Shown: positions 1 through 9,835, counted from the stretch's first letter. The stretch is DNA of 64,000 nucleotides from Vibrio methylphosphonaticus (GCF_023634655.1 NZ_JAMKMS010000004.1:124001-188000), one strand, 5' to 3'. The notes: generated by a model not told the origin, from the sequence alone. Made by a program: numbers and translations.

Positions 1-2557
1 GACGAGCAACACCTGAAGTAATGATTGACGCTGTAACAGAGCTTGCCGCTTCCTGTTGAGCTTTCTTAGGGGCTGGCTTAATGATGCCATAGCTTGGCAT
101 TACTTTACCCATGGCCATCTCTGGAGATGCCACACCACCTTTTCTTAGTCTAAACGGGTTAGGACGACGATCACGACCACGACGACGGCGTTGACCACTG
201 GCGCGCAAGTGACGAGGTGAACGGCGGTTACGACGTTGCTTACCCTCTTCTTTTGCTGCGGGTGTATCAGTAGTTTGTGTATCAACAACGGCATCAACGG
301 TTTTCGCAACTTGTGTCGCTTTCTCGTTCTGAGCTTTTAAGTTTTCCGTTTCTTGAGCAATCACTTCAACGTCTTGTTGAGCGTTTTGATCTTTAGTGCG
401 GATTTGTTTAGTCAGTTTACGACGTTGACGGCGTTCTTTGATCTTCGCTGTCTTTTCTTCAGTACGTGGTGCTTTTTCTTGCGTACGAGGCGCTGCTTTC
501 TCAGCTTGCACATCAGCCGCTATTTGTTGACCTTGCTCTGCAACCTTCGATTTGCCATTAGACTCATCACTCTTTTTGTTGCGACGGTCTTGAGGTTTGT
601 TACGACGATTTTGCGACTTGCGCGGCTCTTGAGCTGTTTCGTTTTGCTCTTTTGCTGCGTCGTTGTCTTGTGGTTTATTGCGACGATTTTTGTTGCGATC
701 GTTATCACGTGAATCGCGGTCATTGCGATTATCACGGTTATTACGACGACGCTGATCATTGCGATTGTTACGACGGGGCTTATCACCACGTGGCTTTTCT
801 TCTTTCTTTGGTTCAGCCGTCTCTTTCTTCGGTTCTTCTGAACTAGCAAAGAATGCACTAATAGCAGAGAAGAAGCGTGAAACTAGACCAGGTTTGTTGC
901 TTTCAGGCGCTACTTCAGCTTTTGCTGCAGGTTTAGGTGCAACAGGTGCGGGTGTAGCGAAGCCTTGAACGGCTGGCTGCTCAATCTTACGAGGTTTAAT
1001 TTCAGATTCTGGCGCTTCTTTACTTTCTGCTTCTTTAAGCGCATCAATCTTCTTAGGAAGTAAGTAAGAAAGTAGGTCGTGTTCTTCACCATCACGGACA
1101 CGGATTACCTCAAAGTGAGGGGTTTCCATATCTGAATCTGGCACGACAGTAATTTTAACTTCTTGAACGCGTTCAATGTGATTAACAGAGCGACGCTTTT
1201 CATTAAGAAGGTAGGAAGCAATAGGGACGGGAACAATTGCCAGAACTTGGCAAGTATTGTCTTTAAGTGCTTCTTCTTCAATTAAACGAAGAACAGACAG
1301 CGCGAGAGATTCATTGTCACGAACGACACCAGTACCTGTACAACGTGGACAAATATGGTGGCTTGCTTCAGCGAGTGACGGGCTCAAGCGTTGACGAGAC
1401 ATTTCTAATAGACCGAAACGCGAGATACGACCAATCTGAACACGAGCGCGGTCAATACGAACGGCTTCACGTAGTCGGTTTTCAACTTCTCGTTGGTGAC
1501 GAACTGGCGTCATATCGATAAAGTCGATAACGACTAGACCACCAAGGTCTCGTAGACGAAGTTGGCGAGCAATTTCATCTGCGGCTTCTAAGTTAGTATT
1601 CAGCGCGGTTTCTTCGATGTCACTGCCTTTTGTTGCACGAGCAGAGTTGATATCGATAGAAGTTAAGGCTTCTGTTGGGTCAATAACGATTGAGCCGCCA
1701 GATGGTAGACGAACTTCGCGTTGGAACGCTGATTCGATTTGGCTTTCAATTTGGTAATGGCTAAACAGCGGAACTTCACCATCGTATTTTTTAACACGGC
1801 TAACAAAATCTGGGCGTACATGCTCAATGTGTTGCTTTGCGCGTTCGTAAATGGTGTTGCTATCAATCAAGATTTCACCAATATCACGACGTAAGTAATC
1901 GCGTAGAGCACGGACAATGACGTTGCTCTCTTGGTGAATTAGGAACGGTGCTGGGTTAGCGTCTGCGGCGTTTTTAATATTGCCCCAGTTGTTTAGAAGG
2001 AATTTCAAATCCCACTCTAGTTCTTCAGCACTTTTGCCTACGCCAGCAGTACGGACGATAAGACCCATACCTTGTGGTAGTTCAAGTGTGCTTAGTGCTG
2101 CTTTCAGTTCTGTGCGTTCTTCACCTTCGATACGACGAGAAATACCGCCGGCTCTTGGGTTGTTTGGCATCAATACTAAGTAGCTACCTGCTAGAGAGAT
2201 AAATGTCGTTAATGCTGCGCCTTTGCTGCCACGCTCTTCTTTTTCTACTTGCACGATCACTTCTTGGCCTTCGCTCAAGACATCTTTGATGCTTGGACGA
2301 CCTTGGTAGGTATAACCGGCTGGGAAGTATTCGCGTGCAATTTCTTTAAGAGGGAGAAAGCCATGGCGATCGGCACCGTAGTCTACGAATGCAGCCTCTA
2401 GGCTTGGTTCAACTCGTGTAATACGACCTTTATAGATGTTTGCTTTTTTTGATTCGTGACCTGGACTTTCAATATCTAAGTCAAATAGTCGCTGGCCATC
2501 GACCAGAGCGACACGCAACTCTTCTTTTTGAGTTGCGTTGATTAACATTCTTTTCAT
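1..2557 (-). CDS. rne: Ribonuclease E (RNase E), C-terminus cut by window edge
   Basis: Essential endoribonuclease that starts mRNA decay, processes rRNA and tRNA precursors, and scaffolds the degradosome at the inner membrane. Reading leftwards from the ATG at 2557, about 852 codons stay open to base 1 with no frameshift. The N-terminus [18 protein letters not shown] is nearly the E. coli sequence. Then come the S1 domain (about 36-119), the catalytic aspartates in [10 protein letters not shown] and VVIDFIDM (about 302 and 345), and the zinc-link CPRC (about 403-406). A short amphipathic stretch around [15 protein letters not shown] matches the known membrane-targeting helix. An Arg/Asn/Gln-rich, RNA-binding-like tail follows and leaves the window. 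The C-terminal scaffold, including any enolase or PNPase sites, cannot be judged. The gene is divergent from rluC, as in E. coli. Confidence 0.97.
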   Translation of the reverse strand, partial: MKRMLINATQKEELRVALVDGQRLFDLDIESPGHESKKANIYKGRITRVEPSLEAAFVDYGADRHGFLPLKEIAREYFPAGYTYQGRPSIKDVLSEGQEVIVQVEKEERGSKGAALTTFISLAGSYLVLMPNNPRAGGISRRIEGEERTELKAALSTLELPQGMGLIVRTAGVGKSAEELEWDLKFLLNNWGNIKNAADANPAPFLIHQESNVIVRALRDYLRRDIGEILIDSNTIYERAKQHIEHVRPDFVSRVKKYDGEVPLFSHYQIESQIESAFQREVRLPSGGSIVIDPTEALTSIDINSARATKGSDIEETALNTNLEAADEIARQLRLRDLGGLVVIDFIDMTPVRHQREVENRLREAVRIDRARVQIGRISRFGLLEMSRQRLSPSLAEASHHICPRCTGTGVVRDNESLALSVLRLIEEEALKDNTCQVLAIVPVPIASYLLNEKRRSVNHIERVQEVKITVVPDSDMETPHFEVIRVRDGEEHDLLSYLLPKKIDALKEAESKEAPESEIKPRKIEQPAVQGFATPAPVAPKPAAKAEVAPESNKPGLVSRFFSAISAFFASSEEPKKETAEPKKEEKPRGDKPRRNNRNDQRRRNNRDNRNDRDSRDNDRNKNRRNKPQDNDAAKEQNETAQEPRKSQNRRNKPQDRRNKKSDESNGKSKVAEQGQQIAADVQAEKAAPRTQEKAPRTEEKTAKIKERRQRRKLTKQIRTKDQNAQQDVEVIAQETENLKAQNEKATQVAKTVDAVVDTQTTDTPAAKEEGKQRRNRRSPRHLRASGQRRRRGRDRRPNPFRLRKGGVASPEMAMGKVMPSYGIIKPAPKKAQQEAASSVTASIITSGVAR

Positions 2558-3156
2558 TACGGAAATTCTCGTTTATTTTCTTTGTTTTCGTCATTGCTCT
2601 TGTCACGATAGTCGTAAATCGTGGTGCCTGATCCCATGGCTAATATTGTTGCAGCCTCCCGGCTGGAAGGGATGCTCTGGGGCACTACAGTCATCACACA
2701 AGTCAAACTTGGGTGATCCGCATATGGCGGTAATACTCAAAACACGAATACGTGAGTAGATGACAAGGCTGCCTTAATTATCAACGTCTTATGCCGTACG
2801 CAGCGTCTCAATATTAAGGGCTCTACTCATGGTGTAGTTTACGTATGGATAATAGTGATAAATAGTTAAATCCAATCTAATCATCCTACGCAGCTGTGAA
2901 CTATAGCAGCGCAGCGAAATATCAGCAATCAGCTTTACGACAAACCACAGAAAAAAACATGTTTCTAACTATGGATTTGTAGTTAATTGTTTGAATTTTA
3001 GTCTTATTTTTTAAGGTGTGATCTCAGAATTGGGAAAGTGCGCGAAATTTATCCACAGCTTGTCCCTGCAGTATAACTTAGGGGTGATTGAAACAGGTTG
3101 TGTGGGCTTCGCTTCGCTGTTGTGAATAGAAAGCGTTATTTTCTTAGTGCTTTGGG
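2558..3156 (-). promoter_or_regulatory. Long rne leader and divergent rne/rluC intergenic region
   Basis: About 600 bases without a convincing gene. On the minus strand it is the upstream region of rne. Short stems are visible: CACGAT/ATCGTG (2604-2623, 8-base loop), about 50 bases before the rne start, and CCGC/GCGG (2718-2730). E. coli rne has a structured leader of roughly 360 bases through which RNase E destabilises its own mRNA. The size and hairpins here suggest the same arrangement. The rne promoter was not pinpointed, and similarity of individual hairpins to the E. coli elements is not established. Confidence 0.5.
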
Positions 3157-3165
3157 TGTTATAAT
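3157..3165 (+). promoter_or_regulatory. Extended -10 promoter of rluC, implying a leaderless mRNA
   Basis: TGTTATAAT is a perfect extended -10 element (TG, one base, TATAAT). The last T of the hexamer is at 3165 and the rluC ATG begins at 3172, so transcription starting 6-7 bases downstream would begin at or next to the ATG. There is no Shine-Dalgarno sequence before this ATG. The -35 region (TTATTT near 3136) is poor, which is common for extended -10 promoters. Confidence 0.6.
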
Positions 3166-3171
3166 CACCAA

Positions 3172-4110
3172 ATGAGTGAAATAAGAACTAAAGTCCAATT
3201 TGTCGATATTGACGACGATATGGCTGGTCAGCGCATTGATAACTTCTTGCGCAACCAATTAAAAAGCGTACCCAAAAGTGTGGTGTATCGAATCGTCCGC
3301 AAGGGTGAAGTTCGCGTTAATAAAAAGCGAGTAAAGGCAGAGTATAAACTACAAGCTGGCGATATTGTTCGTATACCGCCGGTGACGGTCGAAGAAAAAG
3401 AATCTGACGCGCCCGTGAGTACCAAACTCAATAAAGTGGCAGAGCTTGAGTCTCATATCATCTATGAAGATGACCATGTACTGATTTTGAATAAACCCTC
3501 GGGGACAGCGGTCCATGGCGGCAGTGGTTTGAAATTTGGTGCGATTGAGGCGTTAAGAGCGCTGCGCCCCGATGCTCGTTTTCTGGAGCTGGTACACCGT
3601 ATTGACCGAGATACATCAGGCATTCTTCTGGTGGCAAAAAAACGATCTGCATTGAGGCATTTACAGGCTCAATTCAGAGAGAAAACGGTACAGAAGTACT
3701 ACTTTGCCTTGGTGATGGGAAAATGGAAGCCAAGTTGTAAGGTGGTCAAAGCGCCACTGCTTAAAAATGAAGTGAACAGTATTGTTCGTGTGAATCCAAA
3801 TGGTAAAGCATCTGAAACGCGATTCAAAGTGTTGCAAGCTTTTGAAGAGGCAACATTAGTGCAGGCTAGCCCTATAACCGGCCGTACTCATCAAATACGT
3901 GTACACGCTCAATATACGGGCCATCCAATAGCTTGGGATGATCGCTATGGCGATCGTCGTTTTGACGCATACACGGCAAAAGTGGGTTTAGATCGATTGT
4001 TTTTACATGCGGCCAACATTATTTTTGTTCACCCATCGACAGAAAAGCGTATGGAAATTCATGCGGAAATGGAGCCGAAGCTTAAAAAAGCCATTGCTCA
4101 ATTAAAATAG
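3172..4110 (+). CDS. rluC: 23S rRNA pseudouridine synthase RluC
   Basis: Converts uridines in 23S rRNA (positions 955, 2504 and 2580 in E. coli) to pseudouridine. At 312 residues it is close to the family size. An S4 RNA-binding domain (about 18-80, with RIDNFLRNQLKSVPKSVVYR) precedes the RluA-type catalytic domain. The catalytic signature HRIDRDTSG has its aspartate near residue 145. The later ITGRTHQIRVH motif is also typical. The ATG at 3172 lacks a ribosome-binding site and lies directly after a strong -10 element. RluC rather than RluD is chosen from the N-terminal S4 organisation and its place beside rne, as in E. coli. Confidence 0.95.
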   Translation: MSEIRTKVQFVDIDDDMAGQRIDNFLRNQLKSVPKSVVYRIVRKGEVRVNKKRVKAEYKLQAGDIVRIPPVTVEEKESDAPVSTKLNKVAELESHIIYEDDHVLILNKPSGTAVHGGSGLKFGAIEALRALRPDARFLELVHRIDRDTSGILLVAKKRSALRHLQAQFREKTVQKYYFALVMGKWKPSCKVVKAPLLKNEVNSIVRVNPNGKASETRFKVLQAFEEATLVQASPITGRTHQIRVHAQYTGHPIAWDDRYGDRRFDAYTAKVGLDRLFLHAANIIFVHPSTEKRMEIHAEMEPKLKKAIAQLK

Positions 4111-4115
4111 GCCTC

Positions 4116-4148
4116 GACTCCCTTTAGGGTGGTAACCGAAAGGGAGTC
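4116..4148 (+). repeat. Perfect 10-bp inverted repeat after rluC
   Basis: GACTCCCTTT (4116-4125) and AAAGGGAGTC (4139-4148) pair perfectly around a 13-base loop between the convergent rluC and yceF. No T-run follows on either strand, so it is not a textbook intrinsic terminator. It could still protect the 3' end or act as a weak bidirectional terminator. Confidence 0.55.
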
Positions 4149-4261
4149 ACTGCTGACCCGCCAACGATAACTCTGAGCTATTATCGCGCTGTTGCCATCT
4201 TTCTCGCCCACGATTTCCACGTTCGGTTGGATTTATCCCGTCCCCCTTTCTATCGGATGGC

Positions 4262-4858
4262 TTAATTAAGAGGTGATATGCCGTGCGCATCAAGCATTGT
4301 GACCAAATCGATTAACGGTAAACCAACTAAGGTGTTGGGATCTTTGCCATCCAGTGACGAAAACAACGTAATGCCAAGTCCTTCACTCTTGAAACTGCCC
4401 GCACAATATAGTGGTTGTTCAATGTCTACGTAGCACTCGATTTGTCGCTGAGTGAGTGTTCTAAATGTCACGTCAAAGGTGTCAACTCGTACCTCTGACT
4501 GTTGTGTTGTTGTGTTGTACAGAGCAAGTCCGGTATAAAAACGGATGGTTTTACCGCTTTGTTGAGTGAGCTGAGTAATTGCGTTGGCCCGTGTTAGCGG
4601 TTTTCCGATGATAGCACCGTCAATCACACAGACTTGGTCACTGCCAATAATCAGCGCATTAGATTCAGCGCACAGAGCTTGTGCTTTGCCCAAGGCAAGC
4701 CGTTGAACTAGGGCTTCTGGGGTTTCATTTGGCAGGGCTGTTTCGTCGAAATGTGGAGCTTTAGCGGTAAAGTTTAGTCCCAGCTTGCTGAGTAACTCTG
4801 CGCGATAAGGGGAAGTGGATGCTAAAATTAGTTGAAATGATTCCATTTGTGCTGTCAT
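4262..4858 (-). CDS. yceF: Maf-family nucleotide pyrophosphatase (YceF type)
   Basis: House-cleaning pyrophosphatase of the Maf/HAM1 fold. The E. coli YceF subgroup hydrolyses 7-methyl-GTP to the monophosphate. At 198 residues it has the Maf N-terminal motif (ILASTSPYRAELLSKLG, where most members have SPRR), the HFDE segment, and the GSDQV loop whose aspartate (about 74) is the catalytic base. The IGKPLTRANAITQL segment follows. Two start choices, M1 and M5, are near-equivalent. The gene is divergent from yceD, the E. coli order, which supports YceF over the other Maf paralogue YhdE. Substrate preference is inferred from the family. Confidence 0.9.
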   Translation of the reverse strand: MTAQMESFQLILASTSPYRAELLSKLGLNFTAKAPHFDETALPNETPEALVQRLALGKAQALCAESNALIIGSDQVCVIDGAIIGKPLTRANAITQLTQQSGKTIRFYTGLALYNTTTQQSEVRVDTFDVTFRTLTQRQIECYVDIEQPLYCAGSFKSEGLGITLFSSLDGKDPNTLVGLPLIDLVTMLDAHGISPLN

Positions 4859-4943
4859 TTTTTTATCATTCGTTCGGTTTTTAGAGTATTCTGAAGATTC
4901 TCAATCGTAAGGTGAAAAAAGTACAACTTTTTTGCCTTTTTCT

Positions 4944-4972
4944 TTGACTAAATTTGATTTGGAAGATAATAT
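4944..4972 (+). promoter_or_regulatory. Sigma-70-type promoter of the yceD-rpmF-fab operon
   Basis: TTGACT (4944-4949), a 17-base spacer, then TAATAT (4967-4972) make a good -35/-10 pair. The expected start site is near 4979 and the yceD ATG is at 4982, so the leader would be three bases or less. GGAAG at 4961-4965 is too far upstream to serve as a ribosome-binding site. Confidence 0.6.
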
Positions 4973-4981
4973 TCGCGCCCT

Positions 4982-5506
4982 ATGCAGAAGGTAAAAATAC
5001 CGCGAACGGTTGACCCGTCCAAGACAGCACAGAAAAGACTCGACTTAGATGGCATCATCCAAGTGAGTTTATTCAAGCGTCTTCACGAGTCAGTTGAGAG
5101 CGTCAAACGCGATGCGAACGTATCATTGTCCTTTGGGCATGATGAACAGCGATTAGTTGTTATCTCTGGTAAAGCTAACATCGAAGTCGACTTAGAGTGT
5201 CAACGTTGTAACGAGTCTTTCGCACATGAGTGCGAAGTTCAATTCACTTATACTCCTTATTTTAGTGAGAAAAGTGAAGAAGAAGCACCTGAAGATTATG
5301 ATTTGGTAGATCTTAATGAATACGGTGAAGTGGACTTGATACGACTGGTTGAAGACGAGTTCATCTTAAACCTGCCTCAAATAGCAATGCATGACGACGC
5401 AGATTGTAGCGTTAACCCAAATAATATGGTGTTTGGTGAAATTCCAGAAGAACTTGTGGAAGATAAACCGAATCCATTCGACGTTTTAAAAAGCTTAAAG
5501 AAGTAA
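4982..5506 (+). CDS. yceD: YceD, DUF177 protein for 23S rRNA accumulation
   Basis: Member of the DUF177/YceD family, linked to 23S rRNA accumulation and found next to rpmF across bacteria. The 174-residue protein has the family's cysteine cluster (CQRC at about 73-76, Cys 84, and a later Cys in DADCSVNP), consistent with a metal-binding fold, and an acidic middle section (EKSEEEAPEDYD). It is the first gene of the operon and is followed 30 bases later by rpmF. No SD sequence precedes the ATG (see the promoter entry). The molecular mechanism is not settled for the family. Confidence 0.92.
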   Translation: MQKVKIPRTVDPSKTAQKRLDLDGIIQVSLFKRLHESVESVKRDANVSLSFGHDEQRLVVISGKANIEVDLECQRCNESFAHECEVQFTYTPYFSEKSEEEAPEDYDLVDLNEYGEVDLIRLVEDEFILNLPQIAMHDDADCSVNPNNMVFGEIPEELVEDKPNPFDVLKSLKK

Positions 5507-5536
5507 TTTTTAAGCATTAACACAGGAGTAGGGTCA

Positions 5537-5707
5537 ATGGCCGTACAAAAAAGCAAGAAGTCACGTTCTATGCGTGGCATGCGTCGTTCACATGATGCGC
5601 TAACTTCAGCTGCGCTATCTGTAGACGCAACTTCAGGTGAAACTCACCTACGTCACAATGTGACTGCTGACGGTTACTACCGTGGCAAAAAGGTTATCAA
5701 CAAGTAA
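5537..5707 (+). CDS. rpmF: 50S ribosomal protein L32
   Basis: Small basic protein of the large ribosomal subunit. The 56-residue reading frame begins [20 protein letters not shown] and ends [10 protein letters not shown], as expected for gamma-proteobacterial L32. AGGAG about 8 bases upstream of the ATG gives a good ribosome-binding site. It lies between yceD and plsX, the conserved order that links ribosome and membrane synthesis. Confidence 0.97.
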   Translation: MAVQKSKKSRSMRGMRRSHDALTSAALSVDATSGETHLRHNVTADGYYRGKKVINK

Positions 5708-5716
5708 GGTTGACCT

Positions 5717-6739
5717 TTGCATAATATAACCGTTGCACTTGATGCAATGGGCGGGGATTTCGGTCCTTCCGTTACAGTGCCTGCCGCCGTGCAGGCACTG
5801 TCGCATTTCCCAGAGCTGAAAGTCATAATTGTCGGCGATCAAGCGTCGATACAAAACCAACTCAACGAATTGGGTCATCAGCGTAGCAGCCGTTTAACGG
5901 TGAGACACTGCGACCGAATCATCTCGAATTCAGAAAAGCCCTCACTCGCCCTAAGACATAGCCACGACACTTCTATGCGTGTCACGATTGATCTTGTCGA
6001 ATCTGAGCAAGCTGATGCCTGTGTGAGCAGCGGAAATACTGGCGCACTCATGGCACTTTCTCGCTTCCGTCTTAAGTTACTCCCCGGCATTGACAGACCC
6101 GCACTTGTGACCGCATTGCCGACCGCACAGGGCAATAAAACCTGGATGTTGGACTTAGGCGCGAATGCATCAGTTGATGCCGATTCCTTATTTCAGTTTG
6201 CGGTGATGGGCAGCGCATTAGCTGAGCAACATTTGCAACGAAAGCCCAGAGTGGCGATTCTCAACATTGGCGCTGAAGAGATCAAAGGCAATGATTTAGT
6301 CAAACGTTGCGCCGAAATGTTGTCGCAAACACATTCCATCCATTATATTGGTTATATTGAAGGTAATGAGTTACTTCATGATGCCGCGGATGTGGTTGTG
6401 TGTGATGGTTTTGTAGGAAATACAGTACTCAAGGCTTGCGAAGGCACAGCTCAACTTTTTGTTGATAAGCTGAAAGATCGCTTGTCTTCCTCAACGATTA
6501 AAGGATGGATAGCAAGAATACTGTTCTCCGATCTTATAACTGAGGTGAAAACACTGAACCCCGACCAGTATAATGGGGCAAGTTTGTTAGGATTGCGCGG
6601 CATTGTCATTAAAAGCCATGGAAGTGCTGATGTCCCAGCACTTGTTAATGCTATAGGCGAAGCAGTCCATGAGGTGAGGCGTCAAGTGCCAAACCAAATA
6701 AGTGATCGTCTAGAAGCAGTGTTACTCGAGAGGCAATAA
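5717..6739 (+). CDS. plsX: Phosphate acyltransferase PlsX
   Basis: Makes acyl-phosphate from acyl-ACP and phosphate, the acyl donor for the PlsY route into phospholipids; a peripheral membrane enzyme. The 340 residues open with the diagnostic [20 protein letters not shown], and the middle carries [12 protein letters not shown]. The start codon is TTG at 5717, chosen because AAGG lies 7 bases upstream and because the family N-terminus begins a few residues before the GGDFGP motif; no ATG fits. It is 9 bases downstream of rpmF and 8 bases upstream of fabH. Confidence 0.95.
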   Translation: MHNITVALDAMGGDFGPSVTVPAAVQALSHFPELKVIIVGDQASIQNQLNELGHQRSSRLTVRHCDRIISNSEKPSLALRHSHDTSMRVTIDLVESEQADACVSSGNTGALMALSRFRLKLLPGIDRPALVTALPTAQGNKTWMLDLGANASVDADSLFQFAVMGSALAEQHLQRKPRVAILNIGAEEIKGNDLVKRCAEMLSQTHSIHYIGYIEGNELLHDAADVVVCDGFVGNTVLKACEGTAQLFVDKLKDRLSSSTIKGWIARILFSDLITEVKTLNPDQYNGASLLGLRGIVIKSHGSADVPALVNAIGEAVHEVRRQVPNQISDRLEAVLLERQ

Positions 6740-6747
6740 TAGTCTTC

Positions 6748-7698
6748 ATGTATAGCAAAATATTAGGTACAGGCAGCTACCTGCCGTCTCAGGTGCGTTC
6801 AAACGCAGACTTAGAGAAAATGGTAGATACGACAGATGAGTGGATCGTAACGCGTACAGGCATTAAAGAGCGCCGCATCGCTGCTGAAGATGAAACTGTT
6901 GCTGATATGGGGTATCACGCCTCAGTGAATGCCATAGAGATGGCCGGTATCGACAAGAATGATATCGACATGATCATCGTTGCGACCACCAGTAGTAGTC
7001 ATGCATTCCCGTCTTCGGCGTGTCAAATTCAAGCGAAACTCGGCATTCAAGGATGCCCTGCGTTTGATATGGCCGCTGCGTGTACTGGTTTTGTGTACGC
7101 GCTGTCGGTTGCCGATCAACATATCAAAACGGGTATGTGTAAAAATGTACTGGTGATCGGCTCAGACTGTCTGTCAAAAACGGTTGAAGAAATTGACCGC
7201 TCAACGATCATTCTGTTTGGAGATGCGGCTGGTGCGGTTGTACTCGGCGCTAGCGAAGAGCCTGGAATTCTATCAACTCACACCTACGCGGATGGTCGAT
7301 TCGGTGATTTATTAAGCCTTGAGATGCCTGTTCGCGGTGGTGAGCTTGATAAATGGTTGAATATGTCAGGTAATGAAGTCTTTAAAGTTGCGGTGACTCA
7401 ACTGTCGAAACTGGTTAAAGACACCCTTGCTGCAAATGGTATGGACAAGTCCGATTTGGATTGGTTAGTGCCTCATCAAGCTAACTACCGAATTATTTCC
7501 GCGACAGCAAAGAAACTGGCTATGCCAATGGATCAAGTCGTAGTGACGCTTGATCGCCATGGCAACACGTCAGCTGCGACAGTCCCAACTGCGCTCGATG
7601 AAGCGGTACGTGATGGTCGAATTAAACGCGGTCAAAACCTACTACTCGAAGCTTTTGGTGGTGGATTTACTTGGGGGGCGGCGTTAGTCCGTTTCTAG
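6748..7698 (+). CDS. fabH: Beta-ketoacyl-ACP synthase III (FabH)
   Basis: Condenses acetyl-CoA with malonyl-ACP to start type II fatty-acid synthesis. The 316 residues carry the Cys-His-Asn triad: Cys112 in [11 protein letters not shown], His in [10 protein letters not shown], and Asn in [11 protein letters not shown]. The C-terminal [16 protein letters not shown] is typical. It sits inside the plsX-fabH-fabD-fabG-acpP-fabF array, so the partner enzymes are adjacent. Confidence 0.97.
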   Translation: MYSKILGTGSYLPSQVRSNADLEKMVDTTDEWIVTRTGIKERRIAAEDETVADMGYHASVNAIEMAGIDKNDIDMIIVATTSSSHAFPSSACQIQAKLGIQGCPAFDMAAACTGFVYALSVADQHIKTGMCKNVLVIGSDCLSKTVEEIDRSTIILFGDAAGAVVLGASEEPGILSTHTYADGRFGDLLSLEMPVRGGELDKWLNMSGNEVFKVAVTQLSKLVKDTLAANGMDKSDLDWLVPHQANYRIISATAKKLAMPMDQVVVTLDRHGNTSAATVPTALDEAVRDGRIKRGQNLLLEAFGGGFTWGAALVRF

Positions 7699-7754
7699 CC
7701 CTAAGTGTTTAATAAACGAATTTAATATTGATTGCGTTGTTTAAGGAAATAGCG

Positions 7755-8678
7755 ATGAGTAATTTTGCAATCGTGTTCCCAGGTCAGGGTTCACAAACTG
7801 TTGGTATGCTTGCCGAGCTTGGTGAGCAATTCGATGTTGTTAAGCAAACATTTTCCGAAGCGTCTGACGCGTTAGGCTATGACTTGTGGGCATTGGTTCA
7901 AGAGGGTCCAGCAGAGGATCTCAATCAAACGCATCGTACACAACCCGCTTTACTTGCGTCTTCTGTTGCAATTTGGCGAGTATGGCAAGAGCAAGGACTA
8001 GAACAACCTAGTGTGATTGCTGGACATAGCCTTGGCGAGTACTCTGCATTGGTGTGTGCAGGCGTGATTGATTTCAAAGAAGCGATTAAATTGGTTCAGT
8101 TGCGTGGGCAATTGATGCAAGAAGCCGTACCTGCGGGTGTCGGCGCTATGTACGCAATCATCGGCCTAGACGATACCGCTATCGCTAAAGCATGTGAAGA
8201 CGCAGCTCAAGATGAAGTGGTCTCTCCTGTAAACTTTAACTCACCAGGCCAAGTTGTGATTGCAGGCAACAAAGCTGCCGTGGAACGTGCAGGTGCTTTG
8301 TGTAAAGAAGCAGGTGCGAAACGTGCATTGCCTTTACCTGTTTCAGTGCCTTCACACTGTGCGTTAATGAAACCAGCAGCTGAAAAATTAGCGATTGCGT
8401 TGCAAGATATCGAGTTTAATGCACCATCACTACCAGTGATTAACAATGTAGCGGTAGTGGCAGAAACGGATCCGGCTAAAATTAAAGAAGCGCTAGTAGC
8501 GCAGCTTTATAGCCCAGTTCGTTGGACTGAGGGTGTGACAAAAATGAGTGAAGAGGGTGTCGAGAAGTTATTTGAACTCGGCCCTGGCAAAGTATTAACC
8601 GGTCTAACGAAACGTATCGTTAAGACATTAAGTGCCGCTGCGGTTAATGATTCAGCGTCACTTGAAGCAGCAAAATAA
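7755..8678 (+). CDS. fabD: Malonyl-CoA:ACP transacylase (FabD)
   Basis: Transfers malonyl from CoA to ACP, supplying the extender unit for fatty-acid elongation. I place the start at ATG 7755 (MSNFAIVFPGQGSQTVGML) because AAGGA ends 7 bases before it. The frame is open upstream to 7728, but that extension has no ribosome-binding site. The resulting 307 residues fit the family. The nucleophile elbow GHSLGEYSAL contains Ser92, and VPSHCALM holds the second catalytic residue, a His near 201. Confidence 0.96.
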   Translation: MSNFAIVFPGQGSQTVGMLAELGEQFDVVKQTFSEASDALGYDLWALVQEGPAEDLNQTHRTQPALLASSVAIWRVWQEQGLEQPSVIAGHSLGEYSALVCAGVIDFKEAIKLVQLRGQLMQEAVPAGVGAMYAIIGLDDTAIAKACEDAAQDEVVSPVNFNSPGQVVIAGNKAAVERAGALCKEAGAKRALPLPVSVPSHCALMKPAAEKLAIALQDIEFNAPSLPVINNVAVVAETDPAKIKEALVAQLYSPVRWTEGVTKMSEEGVEKLFELGPGKVLTGLTKRIVKTLSAAAVNDSASLEAAK

Positions 8679-8692
8679 TAAGGAAAATTAAC

Positions 8693-9430
8693 ATGATGAA
8701 CCTTGAAGGCAAAATTGCCTTAGTAACGGGTGCGAGTCGCGGTATTGGTCGTTCTATTGCTGAATTGCTTGTTGAGCGCGGCGCGACGGTAATCGGTACT
8801 GCAACGACGGAAAATGGTGCTGCTGCTATTAGCGAATATCTTGGTGAGAACGGTAAAGGTTTTGCGTTGAACGTAACCGATACTGCATCAATTGAAGCCT
8901 CTCTTAAGCAAATGACGGAAGAGTTCGGTGCGATTGATATCTTAGTAAATAACGCGGGTATTACTCGTGATAACCTACTTATGCGTATGAAAGACGACGA
9001 GTGGACAGATATTATGGACACCAACTTAACGTCAATATTCCGCCTTTCTAAAGCGGTATTACGTGGCATGATGAAAAAACGTCAAGGACGTATCATCAAT
9101 GTGGGTTCTGTAGTTGGCACCATGGGTAATGCCGGTCAAGCAAACTATGCAGCTGCAAAAGCGGGCGTAATTGGCTTTACTAAGTCTATGGCACGTGAAG
9201 TTGCGTCTCGTGGCGTCACAGTTAACACAGTTGCACCAGGTTTTATTGAAACAGATATGACAAAAGCGCTGAATGATGAGCAACGAGCTGCTACACTAGC
9301 GAACGTACCTGCAGGTCGTTTAGGTGACCCTCGTGAAATAGCTTCAGCAGTTGTATTTCTTGCATCTCCAGAAGCGGCTTATATCACAGGTGAGACGCTT
9401 CACGTGAACGGCGGCATGTATATGGTTTAA
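8693..9430 (+). CDS. fabG: 3-oxoacyl-ACP reductase (FabG)
   Basis: NADPH-dependent reduction of beta-ketoacyl-ACP, the first reductive step of each elongation cycle. Short-chain dehydrogenase of 245 residues: GASRGIGRS nucleotide loop, NNAGITRDNL, and the Ser-Tyr-Lys triad in NVGSVVGT and NYAAAKAG (Tyr about 152, Lys about 156). Two consecutive ATGs (8693 and 8696) are possible; AGGA at 8681-8684 favours the first. It lies 14 bases after fabD. Confidence 0.97.
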   Translation: MMNLEGKIALVTGASRGIGRSIAELLVERGATVIGTATTENGAAAISEYLGENGKGFALNVTDTASIEASLKQMTEEFGAIDILVNNAGITRDNLLMRMKDDEWTDIMDTNLTSIFRLSKAVLRGMMKKRQGRIINVGSVVGTMGNAGQANYAAAKAGVIGFTKSMAREVASRGVTVNTVAPGFIETDMTKALNDEQRAATLANVPAGRLGDPREIASAVVFLASPEAAYITGETLHVNGGMYMV

Positions 9431-9500
9431 TCTGCGCAACATTTGTGCATGATTTAAGTCAAAAATGTACTGAATTTCGGTTAAATTCGCGAAAATTGTG

Positions 9501-9592
9501 GTTTGACCAGCAAGGACCCCCTTGCAACTTTCAACAGTTCGAATAAACTACGGAAACATCGCATTGAGCGAAATCTGTAAAGGAAAAGAAAA
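9501..9592 (+). promoter_or_regulatory. acpP leader with a short hairpin
   Basis: The 162-base gap between fabG and acpP is long for this operon and probably holds a separate acpP promoter, expected since ACP is far more abundant than its neighbours. TTGACC (9503-9508) could be a -35, and the stem GCAAGG/CCTTGC (9510-9525, ACCC loop) follows immediately. A strong AAAGGA ribosome-binding site precedes the acpP ATG. No clear -10 was identified, so the promoter itself is a guess. Confidence 0.4.
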
Positions 9593-9826
9593 ATGAGCAA
9601 CATTGAAGAACGCGTAAGAAAAATCATTGTAGAACAGCTAGGTGTAGACGAAGCAGAAGTTAAGAACGAAGCTTCATTTGTTGACGATCTAGGTGCAGAC
9701 TCTCTAGACACAGTTGAGCTAGTAATGGCTCTAGAAGAGGAATTCGATACCGAGATTCCTGATGAAGAAGCAGAGAAAATCACTACTGTTCAAGCGGCTA
9801 TCGACTACGTAAATAGCGCTCAGTAA
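9593..9826 (+). CDS. acpP: Acyl carrier protein
   Basis: Carries growing acyl chains on a 4'-phosphopantetheine arm. The 77-residue acidic protein has the invariant attachment motif [18 protein letters not shown], with the modified serine at residue 37. It is essentially the gamma-proteobacterial AcpP sequence. Codon use is strongly biased to frequent codons, as expected for a highly expressed gene. A strong terminator follows directly. Confidence 0.98.
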   Translation: MSNIEERVRKIIVEQLGVDEAEVKNEASFVDDLGADSLDTVELVMALEEEFDTEIPDEEAEKITTVQAAIDYVNSAQ

Positions 9827-9835
9827 TATCTCTCC

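Noticed and set aside
353..1521. Several ORFs on both strands inside the rne 3' half
   Set aside because: They are shadows of the Arg/Asn/Gln-rich RNase E tail in other frames. The rne frame itself is open throughout.
4116..4148. Inverted repeat after rluC as a standard intrinsic terminator
   Set aside because: No T-run on either strand, so it is listed only as a repeat.
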